In this document: in pieces, positions 1 through 11,977 of the stretch
Layout of the letters: every line of letters begins with the position of its first letter
Position numbering within the stretch: position 1 is the first letter of the stretch
Source of the DNA: Anastatus disparis
Taxonomy: Eukaryota; Arthropoda; Insecta; Hymenoptera; Eupelmidae
Length of the DNA: 64,000 bases
Assembly (NCBI GenBank): GCA_017163975.1
Contig: JAFFSR010000237.1
Location: forward strand, 5,704,001 to 5,768,000
Direction of reading: 5' to 3'
The notes under the pieces: generated by a model
The model's input: the letters and a program-made list of their open reading frames with translations, nothing else
Databases searched by the model: none
Told to the model about the DNA's origin: nothing
Position numbers and translations under genes: made by a program

Positions 1-3000
1 CAAAAATATATTTAATAAATGTGTATCATTTCCTATCATAACATTGCGCTTTTATTTTTTCAATATGTCATCTAAACAATAAAAAGTAATAGGCCAATTT
101 TTGAGTTTATAAATCAAATATAAACAAAGAAATCGTCAAACTAAATATTAAAAATATAACATGAAATAAAGTTCTTTAGTGCATCCATGAAATTAAATTT
201 TTTTTCTTTAGAAATTTAAAAATAATGTAAGCGCGTACTTATATTTTACAATTTCTTTTCAAAACTACCAGCACATGTAACTTTCAAAAAGATATTCAGT
301 ACGAATGTAATTTTAAATTAGAATACCTCATAATCTCCCAGTGCTTTTTTTTTAATAACGCCTTTTTCAAACACAAAATTATAATAATTTAAGCCGTTGA
401 TTATTTCGTAATTTTACTATTTTTTAAACGTTAGCCATTAAAATTAAAATTCAAAACATTTGCAAATAATGACGATTTCATACTTTTAAATATACAAAAA
501 GCAAATTACATTTAATCTACATTCGTTTTATTTATTTTAAAAAAAATCCTCTCTTTTAACATTACAGTTGCAGCTGAGAAAAATAATTTTACAAAAAGGA
601 GATTATGAAATTTATTCTTTTTAAATATAAATTCACGAGAATACGAGTTGAAAAAAAAAAGCTTTTTAGACTTTGTAATACTGGCTCTTGGGGATGTACA
701 TGTATATATATAAAGCTATGCAACCCAAAGCTCAAAAGTCCTCAACTCTCGTCAACCACTAGTTCTCGGACCGCTCCCTTTTCTTTTTTTTTCGTATGTG
801 CAATTCGATATCACTCACTCTCTAAAGGGCTTAACGAGATTCACTCTTGGGCTTCTATATCCTTTTTCCCTCTTAAACTCATATACTCTTTCTCTTACTC
901 CTCCGCTTCTTTTTTTTCTATTTTTTTTTTTCTGCACCCTTTCTTGATTCATCCATTCACGCGGTGTATATTTTTTCTTTTATTTTTTGTGCGTGTGTCG
1001 TAACCAGTCTTGCGCGCACGTCACTCTTTAAACTATTGAAAATCTGTTTAATTTGAAACACAAATTCACGTATTAAAATTCTTAAACGAAAGGGTATAAG
1101 AGCATATTTTTTATTCTTTCTTTTTTTGGGCTTCCGCATGGAATTTGCATAAATTTGAAAATTCAAAACCCTAGGTCGTTTACGCGAGCGCGGGGAATGT
1201 GTGATTATGTAAAATTTGCGGTTTTAACTTAGCGCCGTGTGTGTGTGTATTCACCGTAAAAATTGTGTCAAATGAAAAGCTACGAGCTTTTACGATTTAT
1301 ATAAAAAAGGAGAAAAATAAAGGACACATGTATGTTTAACGTACACGAAGAGGAAACATTTTACAAAAGTATCAAGAGAGAAAGATATGTTTTACGCAAA
1401 TTTTTGTTTTATTTTCTTTCTCTTCCTTTTACGTATATACGCGAGAAAGAATGCACACGTTTTACAAAATTTTAAATGAAGTTATACGTTATTTTCCAGG
1501 CTGCTGGCATCGCATATGAATTCAAAAACTTTTCTGTATATAATTATATCAAAGCTTCTCAAAATCATGCATATTAACATTTCAATCTGCAGGATACACC
1601 GACACTTTAAAATTATAACTTTATAAATAATGGATATTAATTCAATTTTAATTTTCTATCCAACGGATGCGCGATCACTCGATAATCATTCCAGTTTGAT
1701 GATGATAATTTCGCTGAATATAAACAACGAATTCTATCAATTCAAAATAAATTTTATATCCAAATAAATTTTTAATTTTAACGTGCGCCTCTAATCAATA
1801 TTAATGTAATAATTTACATGACGATAGCCATATTATTTATTTACCCTCCATAATATTCAAGTTTCAACAATGATTTTCAGTTAAACAGTGTACAACAAAA
1901 GCTTAGCAAACACATTGGAATATGTATTGCCAACAATGATGATGTAAAGTTTTAGTAACAGTGTAACAAGATTATTATATACACTAGCCCTCTCCTCCTC
2001 GTTCTCCCGTACTAGTTTAGCTATTTGGTATATTCCAAATACAATAACATCCGATCGAGCAAATAAATTAAAAAGTTACACGGCGTATAGAATTTAGATA
2101 GCTTTAAACGCTGGGTACATAAACGATTGGACATAAGCTATTATTGTTACGGAATATAGGGTTCTTGGATTTGGTAATTTAAACTTTAGTTATGTAATAT
2201 TGGTTACATGATAAATATCAATTTTCGTTGTTTGCACTGGGAAATTTGTTAAGTTTATGGAAAGATAAGGAAATGTTTATGTTGGTACTTTTGAACAATT
2301 AGAAGGTTTACTAAGGCTGAAAGAAGATAAAAAATAGATTCATAAAAAATAGCATTGTGTAATATTTTTGGAGACAATTACAATTAAACAATAGCAAGTA
2401 ATTTAATTTTAAAAAATTTTTGCAGTTTTTCTCTTTATATAATAAATACAACTTAAATACTTATTTACAAATATATAACTTATATTAGAATCATTGTAAT
2501 TAATTGTTTAAACATCTTCAATAAAAACTTTTGATAGATTGTCTTAAACAAATCATAAAAGCATATGCATAAGTTTTGAAACTGTATCAAATTAAATATT
2601 AAAAAGAAAAATAACAAAAGATTTCTAATCCATGTGAACTGTTACACGTGATATTAAAAATTAATCACTTATAATGTTAAATTTATTTTATTAAACTTTT
2701 TTTACCTTTATTTTAATTTAAGTATTTTCACCCGGAATATAGTAGAATTGTGCATGTAATTTTAAAATTAAAAATATTTTTCATATTAATTTATTATGTT
2801 TATTATTCTACAAAACAAGCTGAAAATTAAAAAGTTGTAAAATTAGTTTCTCTCCCGTTCTCTTTTGTTGAAAATAAAATTCGCAAAAAAAATAAAAGAA
2901 CAAGAGAACGAGAAAAAAAAATTGTAAAAATAAAAAGAACTAAGCAAACCCTTCATTCTCATCACAACGACGTTTTTTTTTCAGGTAGCATCGAGCCAAA

Positions 3001-3998
3001 TGAAAACTTTAATAGGCAAGCCATTCAACGAAAAACCGTTTTTCCGCCCATTGTTTTATCTCACTTCTTAAAAACCTCTTCTCACCACTTCTTCTTTTTC
3101 TTCTCTCTCTTTTCATTTCTCTTAAACTTTTTTCTTTCTTCTTTACTTCGCTTCTTTTTTTTCTACGGTGTATATTCTTTTTTAGCTAAAGAGGGAGGGT
3201 TAGGTGTAAAATTTCTCTGACTGTATATGTGTGTGTCCTATCTCATTCAGTCTTCAGTTAGAGAAAAGAGAGTCGGTGAGAGACAAGAGAAAATGAAGCC
3301 TCGAGTACGGACGTGTCGCGAATAATAGAAAAGCTTATTGTATGACAACGAAAGAGAGTGAGAGAGTGAGAGAAATGAGAGAAGAGGTGCTAATGATGAG
3401 AGAAAAGAGAAGAAGAGTTGACAACTATAGTGTCAGGCTAATCATGGCATACGACGTGTCATCGACCGCGAGAATGAACATTTTTTTCTCTTGTTTTCTT
3501 GTTTTTTTCTTTCTTCTTGACTATCATCATGGCATGAACGAACGAGCTTATTATACTTTTAACATTTCTATTTTTGTTTTTTATTATTCATAGATACGAG
3601 AGTCTCGTGCATTAACTCTGCTCTTGTTACTTACTTGTCTGTCCATATAACGTCTGGCTATTTATCTTCTTTCTTTTATTTTTTATCGAATATACTTTTA
3701 CACATGCATAGGCTCTGCTTGAATTTCCTTTGTGGGGCTTCTTTTCACTATGTTATACGTATATACGTTGAGTTGAATTGCATCAAACGATATTATAATG
3801 AACAAAGCTGCGAGAGCAGAATGTGAATATTTTGTAATATAATTTTAATGTTTTTTTTTTCTCTTTTTTTTGTTATTAAAATACTATTTTATTTTTAAAA
3901 TCATCAATTAAAATTATATGAAAAATTTAATTTGATAATAATATTATTATGATAATATGATTGAATTGTATTGTATATCAGATCATTATAAATCAGAG
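1..3998. other. AT-rich non-coding stretch with two complex islands
   Basis: I see no supportable gene. Most of it is A+T-rich simple sequence. Two blocks are more complex: about 690-1230 (pyrimidine-rich, several CG dinucleotides) and about 2960-3830 (T/C-rich, then GA-rich, around 3240-3430). Open frames here are short, low in complexity (runs of F, S, L, K) and resemble no family I know, so they are not called. A polypyrimidine tract with CAG at about 2970-2984 would make a reasonable splice acceptor, but no partner donor or protein match is evident. Confidence 0.6.
3240..3296 (+). promoter_or_regulatory. possible initiator-type core promoter in a GA-rich island
   Basis: Two arthropod initiator-like hexamers lie close together: TCAGTC at 3247-3252 and TCAGTT at 3254-3259. 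An AGACA downstream-element-like match follows at 3281-3285, at about +26 or +33 rather than the ideal +28. GAGA repeats surround it, and an ATG at 3294 opens only a tiny frame. This is a motif match in a complex island with no recognisable gene downstream, so it may be chance. Confidence 0.15.
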
Positions 3999-4098
3999 GA
4001 TCGATTGGCGTGATCGGTTAAGGCGCTGTTCTGTAGTGAGCTGCCGGTCGACGTAATCCTAACTCGAGTAGCGCTGGTTCGAATCCCCGTCAGGTCGA
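3999..4098 (+). repeat. class-II-tRNA-like unit, probably a SINE head or tRNA relic
   Basis: A Pol III A-box-like stretch (TGGCGTGATCGGTTAAGG, 4007-4024) and a B box (GGTTCGAATCC, 4076-4086) are about 70 bases apart, as in Leu/Ser tRNAs with a long variable arm. The acceptor and T stems do not pair well when folded by hand, so it is not a functional tRNA gene. The more complex sequence after it, to about 4215, may be the body of a SINE. It lies just upstream of a second, different SINE. Confidence 0.45.
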
Positions 4099-4247
4099 AT
4101 TTTCATGGAAGCATTGTTTGCTAGACATCATTTTTCTCGATTTTCGGTGGTTAGAATCGAAGTTGATGCGAACCGACCTTTGTGCTTGTCCAAGAAAAAA
4201 TTAAAAAACTTGGCAAATGGGCTTCTATAATCCGTAGAAATCTCAAG

Positions 4248-4443
4248 AGGTCTCGGTGGCTCACTTGGTAGAGCAATGGATTCGCAACCCGAGGGCCCGA
4301 GTTCGAATCCCGCTCACGGACGATTTATACAAGCACCACTGTATATTACATGTGCTTTTTTCATAAACACACTGAGAAACTTTCGTCGCTAATTAGCATC
4401 ATATGACAGCATAAATACAGCGACGTTAAAAAAAGTTTTAAAA
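4248..4443 (+). mobile_element. tRNA-derived SINE, copy 1, with target-site duplication
   Basis: This is a full-length member of the SINE family found throughout the window. The head has an A box (GGTGGCTCACTTGG) and a B box (AGTTCGAATCC). The body carries a small hairpin (AGCAC...TGTA/TACA...GTGCT), and the 3' end has a second hairpin with arms CGTCGCT and AGCGACG, followed by TTAAAAAAAG and an A-rich tail. AAATCTCAAG occurs directly before it (4238-4247) and directly after it (4444-4453), the expected 10-bp duplication of LINE-mediated insertion, and this sets the element ends. In the anticodon-loop position it reads TTCGCAA, where other copies read TTCGTAA. It depends on a LINE for movement and encodes no protein. 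Confidence 0.85.
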
Positions 4444-6705
4444 AAATCTCAAGTTAGCAATCATAGATGGATTTTCCGATGAAAAATTTGTTACTTTATA
4501 TTTTTTTATATATAGAAATATTTGCGCATTTTCAAGACAAGAATCAATATTTTTAGAAAATCTGATTTCTACATTATTGAGTAGCTAAGCAAAAACTACA
4601 TGGAAAATATACAGAATGTAATATTTTAAAGTGCTTTTTAATATCGCACGAGTTACAAATCGCAAGATTTGGCGTCCACCGCGTTGCACCGAGCACGAAA
4701 GCGCGCTGCTATTATTCCACATTTTTTTTCTCGAAGAGAAAAACTTGTGCAATATTCGAAAAATAAATTTATTATTTCGAAAAGGCTTAGTTTTCGATCT
4801 AAATCATCAAAAAAAGAGAAAATATATAAAATATACATTTTAAAATATTAGATATTTTGTGGTTCTTCGTAATAAAATTGAACTCATTGTTGGAAAACCA
4901 AGAAAAAATAAATCTTTTAGTTTTATAAAACTTTTAGTTACATGGTTACATCAAAAACCCAAATTACAAGGTAACTTGATTTGACGCTTGGAGAGTCGAC
5001 ATGAAATGCACCATATACAAGCACTATTTTTCTTTAACCAAATAATTCCTCTGGAACTAAATCCGTTACATAAATTGTGAAAGATAACATGGTAATACGA
5101 TTTTAAATTATTGCATTAAAACCGCAAACCCTTTTGTGATCTCTAAAAAAGCGCGCACTTTTATTAAATAATGTAATACGCTTACATTAATCATACATTT
5201 ATTCAGAAACAAATTTAAAAACATACGCATTTTACTTAAATTATAAGCAACAAGCAACAAAATTATAAATTAAAAGAAATTAATCCAATACGTTTTATCT
5301 ACGTACAACGAAAACTAATATATTATTTATTTCCCAAGTCAAAGTAACTGAATCTTCAAGATATATATTTTATTAAAGAAAAATTAAATATTGGAACAGC
5401 GCACCGATATAATGATGAAAACGTTAAATAAATTTTAACCGAGCGAAGACAAAGTAAACTATTCTCGAATTTAAAACATCATTATAAAATGTTTGCTTAA
5501 CAATTTAAATTTAGCGAGATTTATTAATTCAAATTTATATATTATGATCGAGGAATCTTCTATTTTTATGAACACTAAGAATGCAGTGAAATATTAACGG
5601 TAAATTATTTATTTAATGTAATTTATAATTTATAGATTGTTTGAATCTTTACTTAGAATAATAAATTTTTTAGTACTTGTTTTAGAAAAGAATGCTTGTT
5701 TAAATAGGTGTGATTGCATTTAGTATTTATTCTCAAAATCAAAGGCATTATATATCCTCTAAGGTAAATTTTAAATTGAAATAAAGTTAAAAGCATTACA
5801 TTATTTATTCAAAAGTTTTTAAATTATGTATAAGATTTGATAAAATAAAACTTGAATTTTAAAAAATTTATTTGTTGCTGTAATAAAAAAAATACTGTAT
5901 CGTAAAATTCGTAACTTTTTTGAGCAAAAACATTCGTTGGGGTTTATTTCATAACGTTCAATATAAGTTTGCTCGATATTTCGAAACTTTTTTTTTTTGC
6001 AAAATGACAAAATTCAATTTCCCAATATGCAAAAAGCAAAATTTCAGAATGTGTAATATCTGATTCGAGCAAAAGTAAAAAAATTCGATACGATATATAG
6101 TATGCGAATGACAAAAACATCAATTTTAAAAAAATTTTAGACAATCGATTTTTTTATTTTCGTGTACATCTTTGTCTGTTATAACGATTTGGTCAATTAA
6201 TTTTTTGACTTGTCAAAATGCTTTTTTCAAATCTTTAATTTTATTGAAGTCTTGAGAAAAGGTTAATTTAAGTGCTTGAAATGTTAGCTGTTTGAGTATC
6301 ACTTAATAAAATTAGAATTGTTTAAGTTAGGGTTTCTTTGAAACTATGTTCTCATTTTTTAAAATTTGATTGATTATCAGCAAATATTTACATCATCTGA
6401 AAAATTAAAAAAGGTCATGATGTTTTGTTTTATTATGCTTTTTTTATCGAATTTTCCTCTTCTTAATTTAAAGGACAATGTATATGTATTGTTTGATAGA
6501 ATATGTTTTGTCGATTCAGTAATTAATTTGAGATAAAACAATAAAATTAAATAAAACATCTAATTTTTATAAAAAATTAAATATAGATAATTTACTGTAA
6601 ATTTATTAAAACAATACACGAAAAGTATCACTTTCTCGCACACGTGCCAAAAAGTAAAAAAATAAGAAGTCTGGGTAAAATAATCGTGAATCATATAAGA
6701 TCAAA
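4444..6705. other. AT-rich stretch, nothing recognised
   Basis: Apart from the SINE target duplication at its left edge, I see only A+T-rich sequence. The overlapping short frames on both strands around 4630-4850 are shadows of each other and show no family signature. Confidence 0.6.
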
Positions 6706-6888
6706 TTTTGTTTTATTTTTTATTTAACGTCGTTGTATTGATGCTATTATTGTAGCATTGCTATGCTAATTAACGACGGAGGTCTCTAGCGTGTTTGTGA
6801 ACAAAGCACATGTAATGAGCAGTGGGAATCGAACTCGGGACCTCGGATCGCGATTCCATTGCTCTACCGACTGAGCCACTGACGACCT
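6706..6888 (-). mobile_element. tRNA-derived SINE, copy 2
   Basis: Same family in reverse orientation. The head is at 6888 (AGGTCGTCAGTGGCTCAGTCGG on the minus strand, split here by eye), the B box reads GTTCGATTCC, and the A-rich tail is a T-rich run at 6706-6727 on the plus strand. The middle is degraded. Its 3' hairpin is informative: the arms read CGTCGTT and AACGACG on the element strand, differing from other copies by paired changes that keep the stem. I found no clear target duplication. Confidence 0.8.
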
Positions 6889-9800
6889 CAGTGAATATTT
6901 TTACATGAAGGGAAAGACTAAGGCTCTGAACCGTGTACGCACAAAAGATAACTTACATTTTTTTTACTACAATATACCGTCTATATATATAATTCTTTTA
7001 TAGAACCCGTTAACGTGATTAAAATTAAGATGGAGGAAAAAAAATTCTTCAATAACATTTTTCTTATTTTCCACCCAAATAGCATATTCTACAGCGCATC
7101 TCCCAAATACTATTTTTTGCCCTTATACTGTTAATATGTAGTCAATATTTAAGGAATAAAAAGTATAAAATTTTCTTTGACTTTTAGTCTAAAAAATTGA
7201 TTTAATTTTTTGCCACATATTGTACGTAACATCAAAGGGGTCAAAACTAATTTAATTTAAAATTTAAAAAGCAATTAGTTCAAGGTGAAATGTTTAATAT
7301 ACACGTTAAACGATACGCTTAAATCATGTATATTACTTTATATTAAAAACTTTTCCATCGCAACAATATTTTTTTTTTCCCTAAACGCTACGCTATATAT
7401 CTTTCGCCACTAGAAAAGGCTTTTAAAATTCCTTCCAATCTTCGATACAGAAAATATTTGACCGTGACATGCGATCTATTTACTCTTGCGATAGTGCACT
7501 TCTAATTAAAAAAGAAAAAAAAAAGCTTTGTTTAAAAAAAAAAAAAAAAGAAGAGAAGAGAGAACCTTTTCTCTACTACAAGCGTTAAAAGTAAACAATC
7601 TTTAGCACAAAGCTTTTAGCTATTGATGAAAACTTCAGAGAATATCAGAATAAAAGACACTATTTTGCAATTTTTCAGTCGGCAAATGTTGTAAAAAATT
7701 GTGATATTTTTTTCAAAATTCATCATTTTTATGTATCTTTATTTTGATTATCTATATAAAAAAGTATAAATATGCAAATATTAAAGTTACAAACAAAAAT
7801 ATTTAAATGAATATAGTTTAAAACAAAAATATTTATTAATCAAACAATTATTTCTGTAGGGGATAAACGTTTCAATAAAAATTTTTTTGTTAAATTGATG
7901 ATTAAAAAATATACATTTTTGTAACAAAAAAAATGCGACAAAGAGTTAATAAACAAATGAAAACTGAAACGTATTTTTAAAAATTATGAATTTTTATTTG
8001 GTATATTTAAAAGTTTTTAGTATATTTGTTTCGAGTGCTGTAATATTTTTTTTCAATTCAATTTGGATTAGTAGCAAAATATTAACGATTTATTTTTATT
8101 TGAAAGAAAATATTTTCAATTGTTTGATTAAATTCTACAATAGTATGTTAACTCATACTCGTTAAAATAAATTTTATCATTATATTAATTTGTCGATTCG
8201 GATAACAACAAACGTATAATAAAATTTGTTAGCACTACACGAATAATAAATAAATATTGTATAAATTTTGAGAACATGGTTTTTAATGTTTCATAAATTA
8301 CTGACAATTGTATATTTTTTAATGTTTTTCGGTTGAAATATAAAACAAACCATGAAACAAGAAATGGTATGTCCAACTAATTTCCTAATTATGGAAACCA
8401 AATAAATCAATACAAAATTAATTATTGAAATTAATTAATTATTAAAATAAAATTATAATTGAATTATTGAAAATTTTCAAACAAGATTAATTAACGCATT
8501 GTAAACTAAATTAATATTACATTAAAAAATTCCTTAACTTTTGACAAATTTAAAATAGAATATTAAAACATATTTCATTTAAAAAATTTGAAAACAACAT
8601 AACCATCTCAATAATCTGCATTTACAATGCTTTTATCTCCAAACAAGTCCATAGAAATTCATTACACTTTTTACATCTCCATTGCGAAAAAAGAATAAAA
8701 AAATTATAAGAGGTACAAAAAAAACGGTAAGCGTCACGTGGTGTACCAATGGTAATTAAGCGGAATAGCACATATAGGTAACATTACAGATGAGCATAGA
8801 AATTTAGTCGTGTGTATACATACATAGAGTAACAGAAACATCGTCCACTCGAGAGTTTGAAACTAGTATTAACGTATAGAGAGAAAGAGGCAAAGTGAGA
8901 GAGAGAGAACAGGTTTAACGTTATATTCCAATGGGGGTTTAACTACTAGTACGGGGGGATATATACCGATGTGTTATACGTCGATTAGTATAGGCAATGC
9001 CAATTGAGGCCTTGTGTTACTAGCTTCTATTAGAATGAATTTAACGGCATTATGTTTAGCGTTGAATTTCCAATAGTAGTGGGAAAAACGGAGAGATCGT
9101 GAGAACTAGATGAGGGTGATTAAAAAAAATTTTATACTGTTTTGTCGTGTACGATGTGGATAATGTCAAAATAGTTTTTCTGTTTTTTTTTATTTTTTGT
9201 GGTTCAAGTTTCTACTTAAAAATTTTAGATATAATAATATTCTACACTCTAAGAGTCATAAAATTAATTTTTATTCAATTGGTTTGGTTTATTTTATTGT
9301 AAGTTAATAATGGTTCAATTGATAATTAAATTGATTTATTTGTTTCAGAAAATTTCCGTGAGAGCTGTCATTTTGATTTTGGTGATATACAAATAAATTA
9401 CTACACACGAAAAAGATACCAAACTGAAATATTAGATATTTATCTTGAAATAAATTATCATAAATTGATTAAACAAGTCTTATAACTGTTGCTGTACGTG
9501 TTTTGTTGCTAAATCGTTTATACATAGAAAAATTTAATAAAGTTTATAGTAAAAATAAAAAATAAATGTTATAAGATAATGTAAAATACTCACATTACAA
9601 TTTTCCAAATTTTTTATTCTTGATCCAAAAGTATTCAAAATGTCTCTATATTATAGCCTTCCATTTTAACTAATAAAAAGCATAACATAGAGATATTTCA
9701 GAAAATTTTTCAGTAATGATTAAAAATTCGATTGAAAACTGCCATATCGGTAACTATGTTTCAATTTTAAATTAAATTAATAATCTTTTTTTTTAATAAA

Positions 9801-11774
9801 AAGAGGCATAATTTGAATAAGTAACATGCTTTATAAAACCTAAAATAAATTAATTATTGAATCAAACATTTGTGAAATAAAGTTTATAATGTAAAGTTCA
9901 TTTCTGAACCAAATGTAACATGATTTAAAATCAAAGAACATAAGAGAATGACATGAAAATGGAGAAAGGTGCAGAAAGGCAAGTAATTTCGACAAGCTTT
10001 TCGGAAGCCGCAAAATTTAGCTTTACAACTCCAATACAAGCCCAAGCTCAAACTCCAAAGCGGTTTAGACAACCAGCGCGGTAAACAACATTTGATTTCT
10101 CCCTCTCTCTCTATACATACGCATTACATACAAAAAGGTAATATTACCTTTCATTTAAAGTAAGTTGAAGCAATAAGTGTAAAGAAACCCTTTTCGGAGA
10201 GAGAATATATAACTTAAGCGCTGCACTTTATCGTTTCTTCCTGGTGGACATTTTTTTTTTCTTACTTTCCGAGAAGGTATTTTTTCAATGTCACGGATGG
10301 TACGTCGCAGATTGTAGGAAACTGATATTTTCTCTCGAGACGATGGAAGACGAAGAGGAAGAAGAAAAAAAAAAGAAGAAGAGAAATACAGGGAGAGAAT
10401 GAGAGAATAAAGAAAGAGAGACAGGATTATCCTCCTTTATCAATTTTAGCATGGAGAAATCCCCGCCTCTTCTAAGTTCAGCAGTAGGATCACTTCTTCT
10501 TCTTCTTCTTCTCCTTTTTTCCAGACTCTATTCACCTGTGCTTCTGCTGTTCCTATGGCATACACACGGTGCATCTTTCCTTGCTTCTTTATATACCTAC
10601 AATTTTTCCGCCTCTATTCGCTTTCATCCAAAAGAGTTTGTTCACTTACTTTCTCTCCCTCTTTCTCTCTTCGAAAGTTTCTTTTTTGTTTGACGTTTCG
10701 CGCTTTTCTTTTTCTTTCCTCATTTTAACCCGCCTACACTTGAATGATATATACGGAAGCCCCGGGTATTCTGAACGAGTTAACTTGGTTCTTTTTTTTT
10801 TTAACGGAGAAGAGATAATCGCCTTAGCTTGAAATTTTTTTTGTTCTTTTTTCGGCACTTTTGCCTTCTTTAAACATTTTTTCTAGATTTTTTTTTAAAG
10901 AATACAATATTTACGTAATGGTTTCTTATTCTGGAAAAGAATCAATATACCCATATATGTGTTTATGCGTGTATATATTTGTATCCATTTTTTATATCGA
11001 AATAAACAACTATTTGCGTGTTCTTATATGTATATATAAAATAATATATGAGTTTGTTTGTGACTTTATGTATTTTCACGTGTAAACAGAAGTAAAAAAA
11101 AAAAATAAAGAAATGCGTGCATGCACCTAAGAGTCTGGTGCGTATACGTTTATTTTTTTTTTCAAGTCTGTACACGCTAGCCTTTATTATCTACATATCT
11201 AAACAGTCCGTATATGTGTTGACTTAACTATACGATGTAGCTGGTATTGGTTTGTAAATCTTTCTTTTTTTTTCAAACGACTTTTTTTTCTACTGAAGGA
11301 TTGCTTATACTTTATGTATATACTGGAACGTTTGCTCGACAACGTCCACTCGTTTTCTTTGCTTTTTTCTTTTTTTTCTATTGCTTTCCTTTTTTTAACT
11401 ACGACGCACAGCTGAGATAAAGTTTCACTGTAGGCGTGTATATATCTGTTTATGTGTATGTGTGTACGTGTACTTACATGCCGACTTTCGTCGGCTTATC
11501 CCCTTGATCGGGACGACGTGAGCTCGCGAAATTCGTCCAAGCCTAGTATATATATATATATATATAAGCGTGTGTAATGGTGCTTGTACTTAGCTTATAT
11601 ATTTACGAGGGGATCTTAGTACTTGCTAAAATAAGCTGTAAAAATACTTTCTCTTTATCTAATTGTATTTTAAGGATTTATATTTAATCATTTATGAGAT
11701 ATATTTAGAAAAAAAAATATCTTAAGTGGAACATTTTCAAAAAGTTAAGAAAGTATTATATTAAAACTACAACA
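6889..11774. other. AT-rich stretch with two complex islands
   Basis: No supportable gene. About 8730-9120 is a more complex block with GAGA runs. About 10080-10860 has strongly asymmetric purine and pyrimidine tracts, including a CTT-repeat patch at 10492-10513. About 11380-11640 is another complex block with a TA microsatellite at 11546-11566. Frames at 10451-10832 encode only runs of L, S and F from pyrimidine tracts and are not called. Confidence 0.6.
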
Positions 11775-11977
11775 ATTTTTTATTTTATTTTATTTAACAT
11801 CGCTGCATGTATGCTATGATTGCGATGCTAATCAGCGACAGAGATCGTTAGTGTGTTTTTGAACAAAGCACATGCAACGTACAGTGGTGCTTGTGTCAAT
11901 CGGCCGAGAGCGGGATTCGAACTCGGGACCTCGAGATTATAAATCCATCACTCTACCGACTGAGCCACTCAAGACCT
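11775..11977 (-). mobile_element. tRNA-derived SINE, copy 3
   Basis: Reverse-oriented member. On its own strand it has the A box TGGCTCAGTCGG, an anticodon-loop position reading TTTATAA, the B box AGTTCGAATCC, the GCGGCCGATT-like junction (here with changes), the mid-body AGCAC/GTGCT hairpin and the 3' hairpin (TGTCGCT...AGCGATG, held by G-T pairs). It ends in TTAAATAAAATAAAA. No clear target duplication was seen, so it is probably older than copy 1. Confidence 0.83.

Noticed and set aside
2860..2925. Short inverted match around TTCTCTCCCGTTCTCTTTTG and CAAGAGAACGAGAAA
   Set aside because: Low-complexity GA/CT sequence; an imperfect stem of this kind is expected by chance here.
3999..4098. 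Calling this unit a functional tRNA gene
   Set aside because: A and B boxes are present, but the acceptor and T stems do not pair well. It is better described as a SINE head or relic.
10451..10832. Overlapping 80- and 87-codon frames
   Set aside because: Composed of L, S and F from pyrimidine tracts, present in two frames at once, with no domain.
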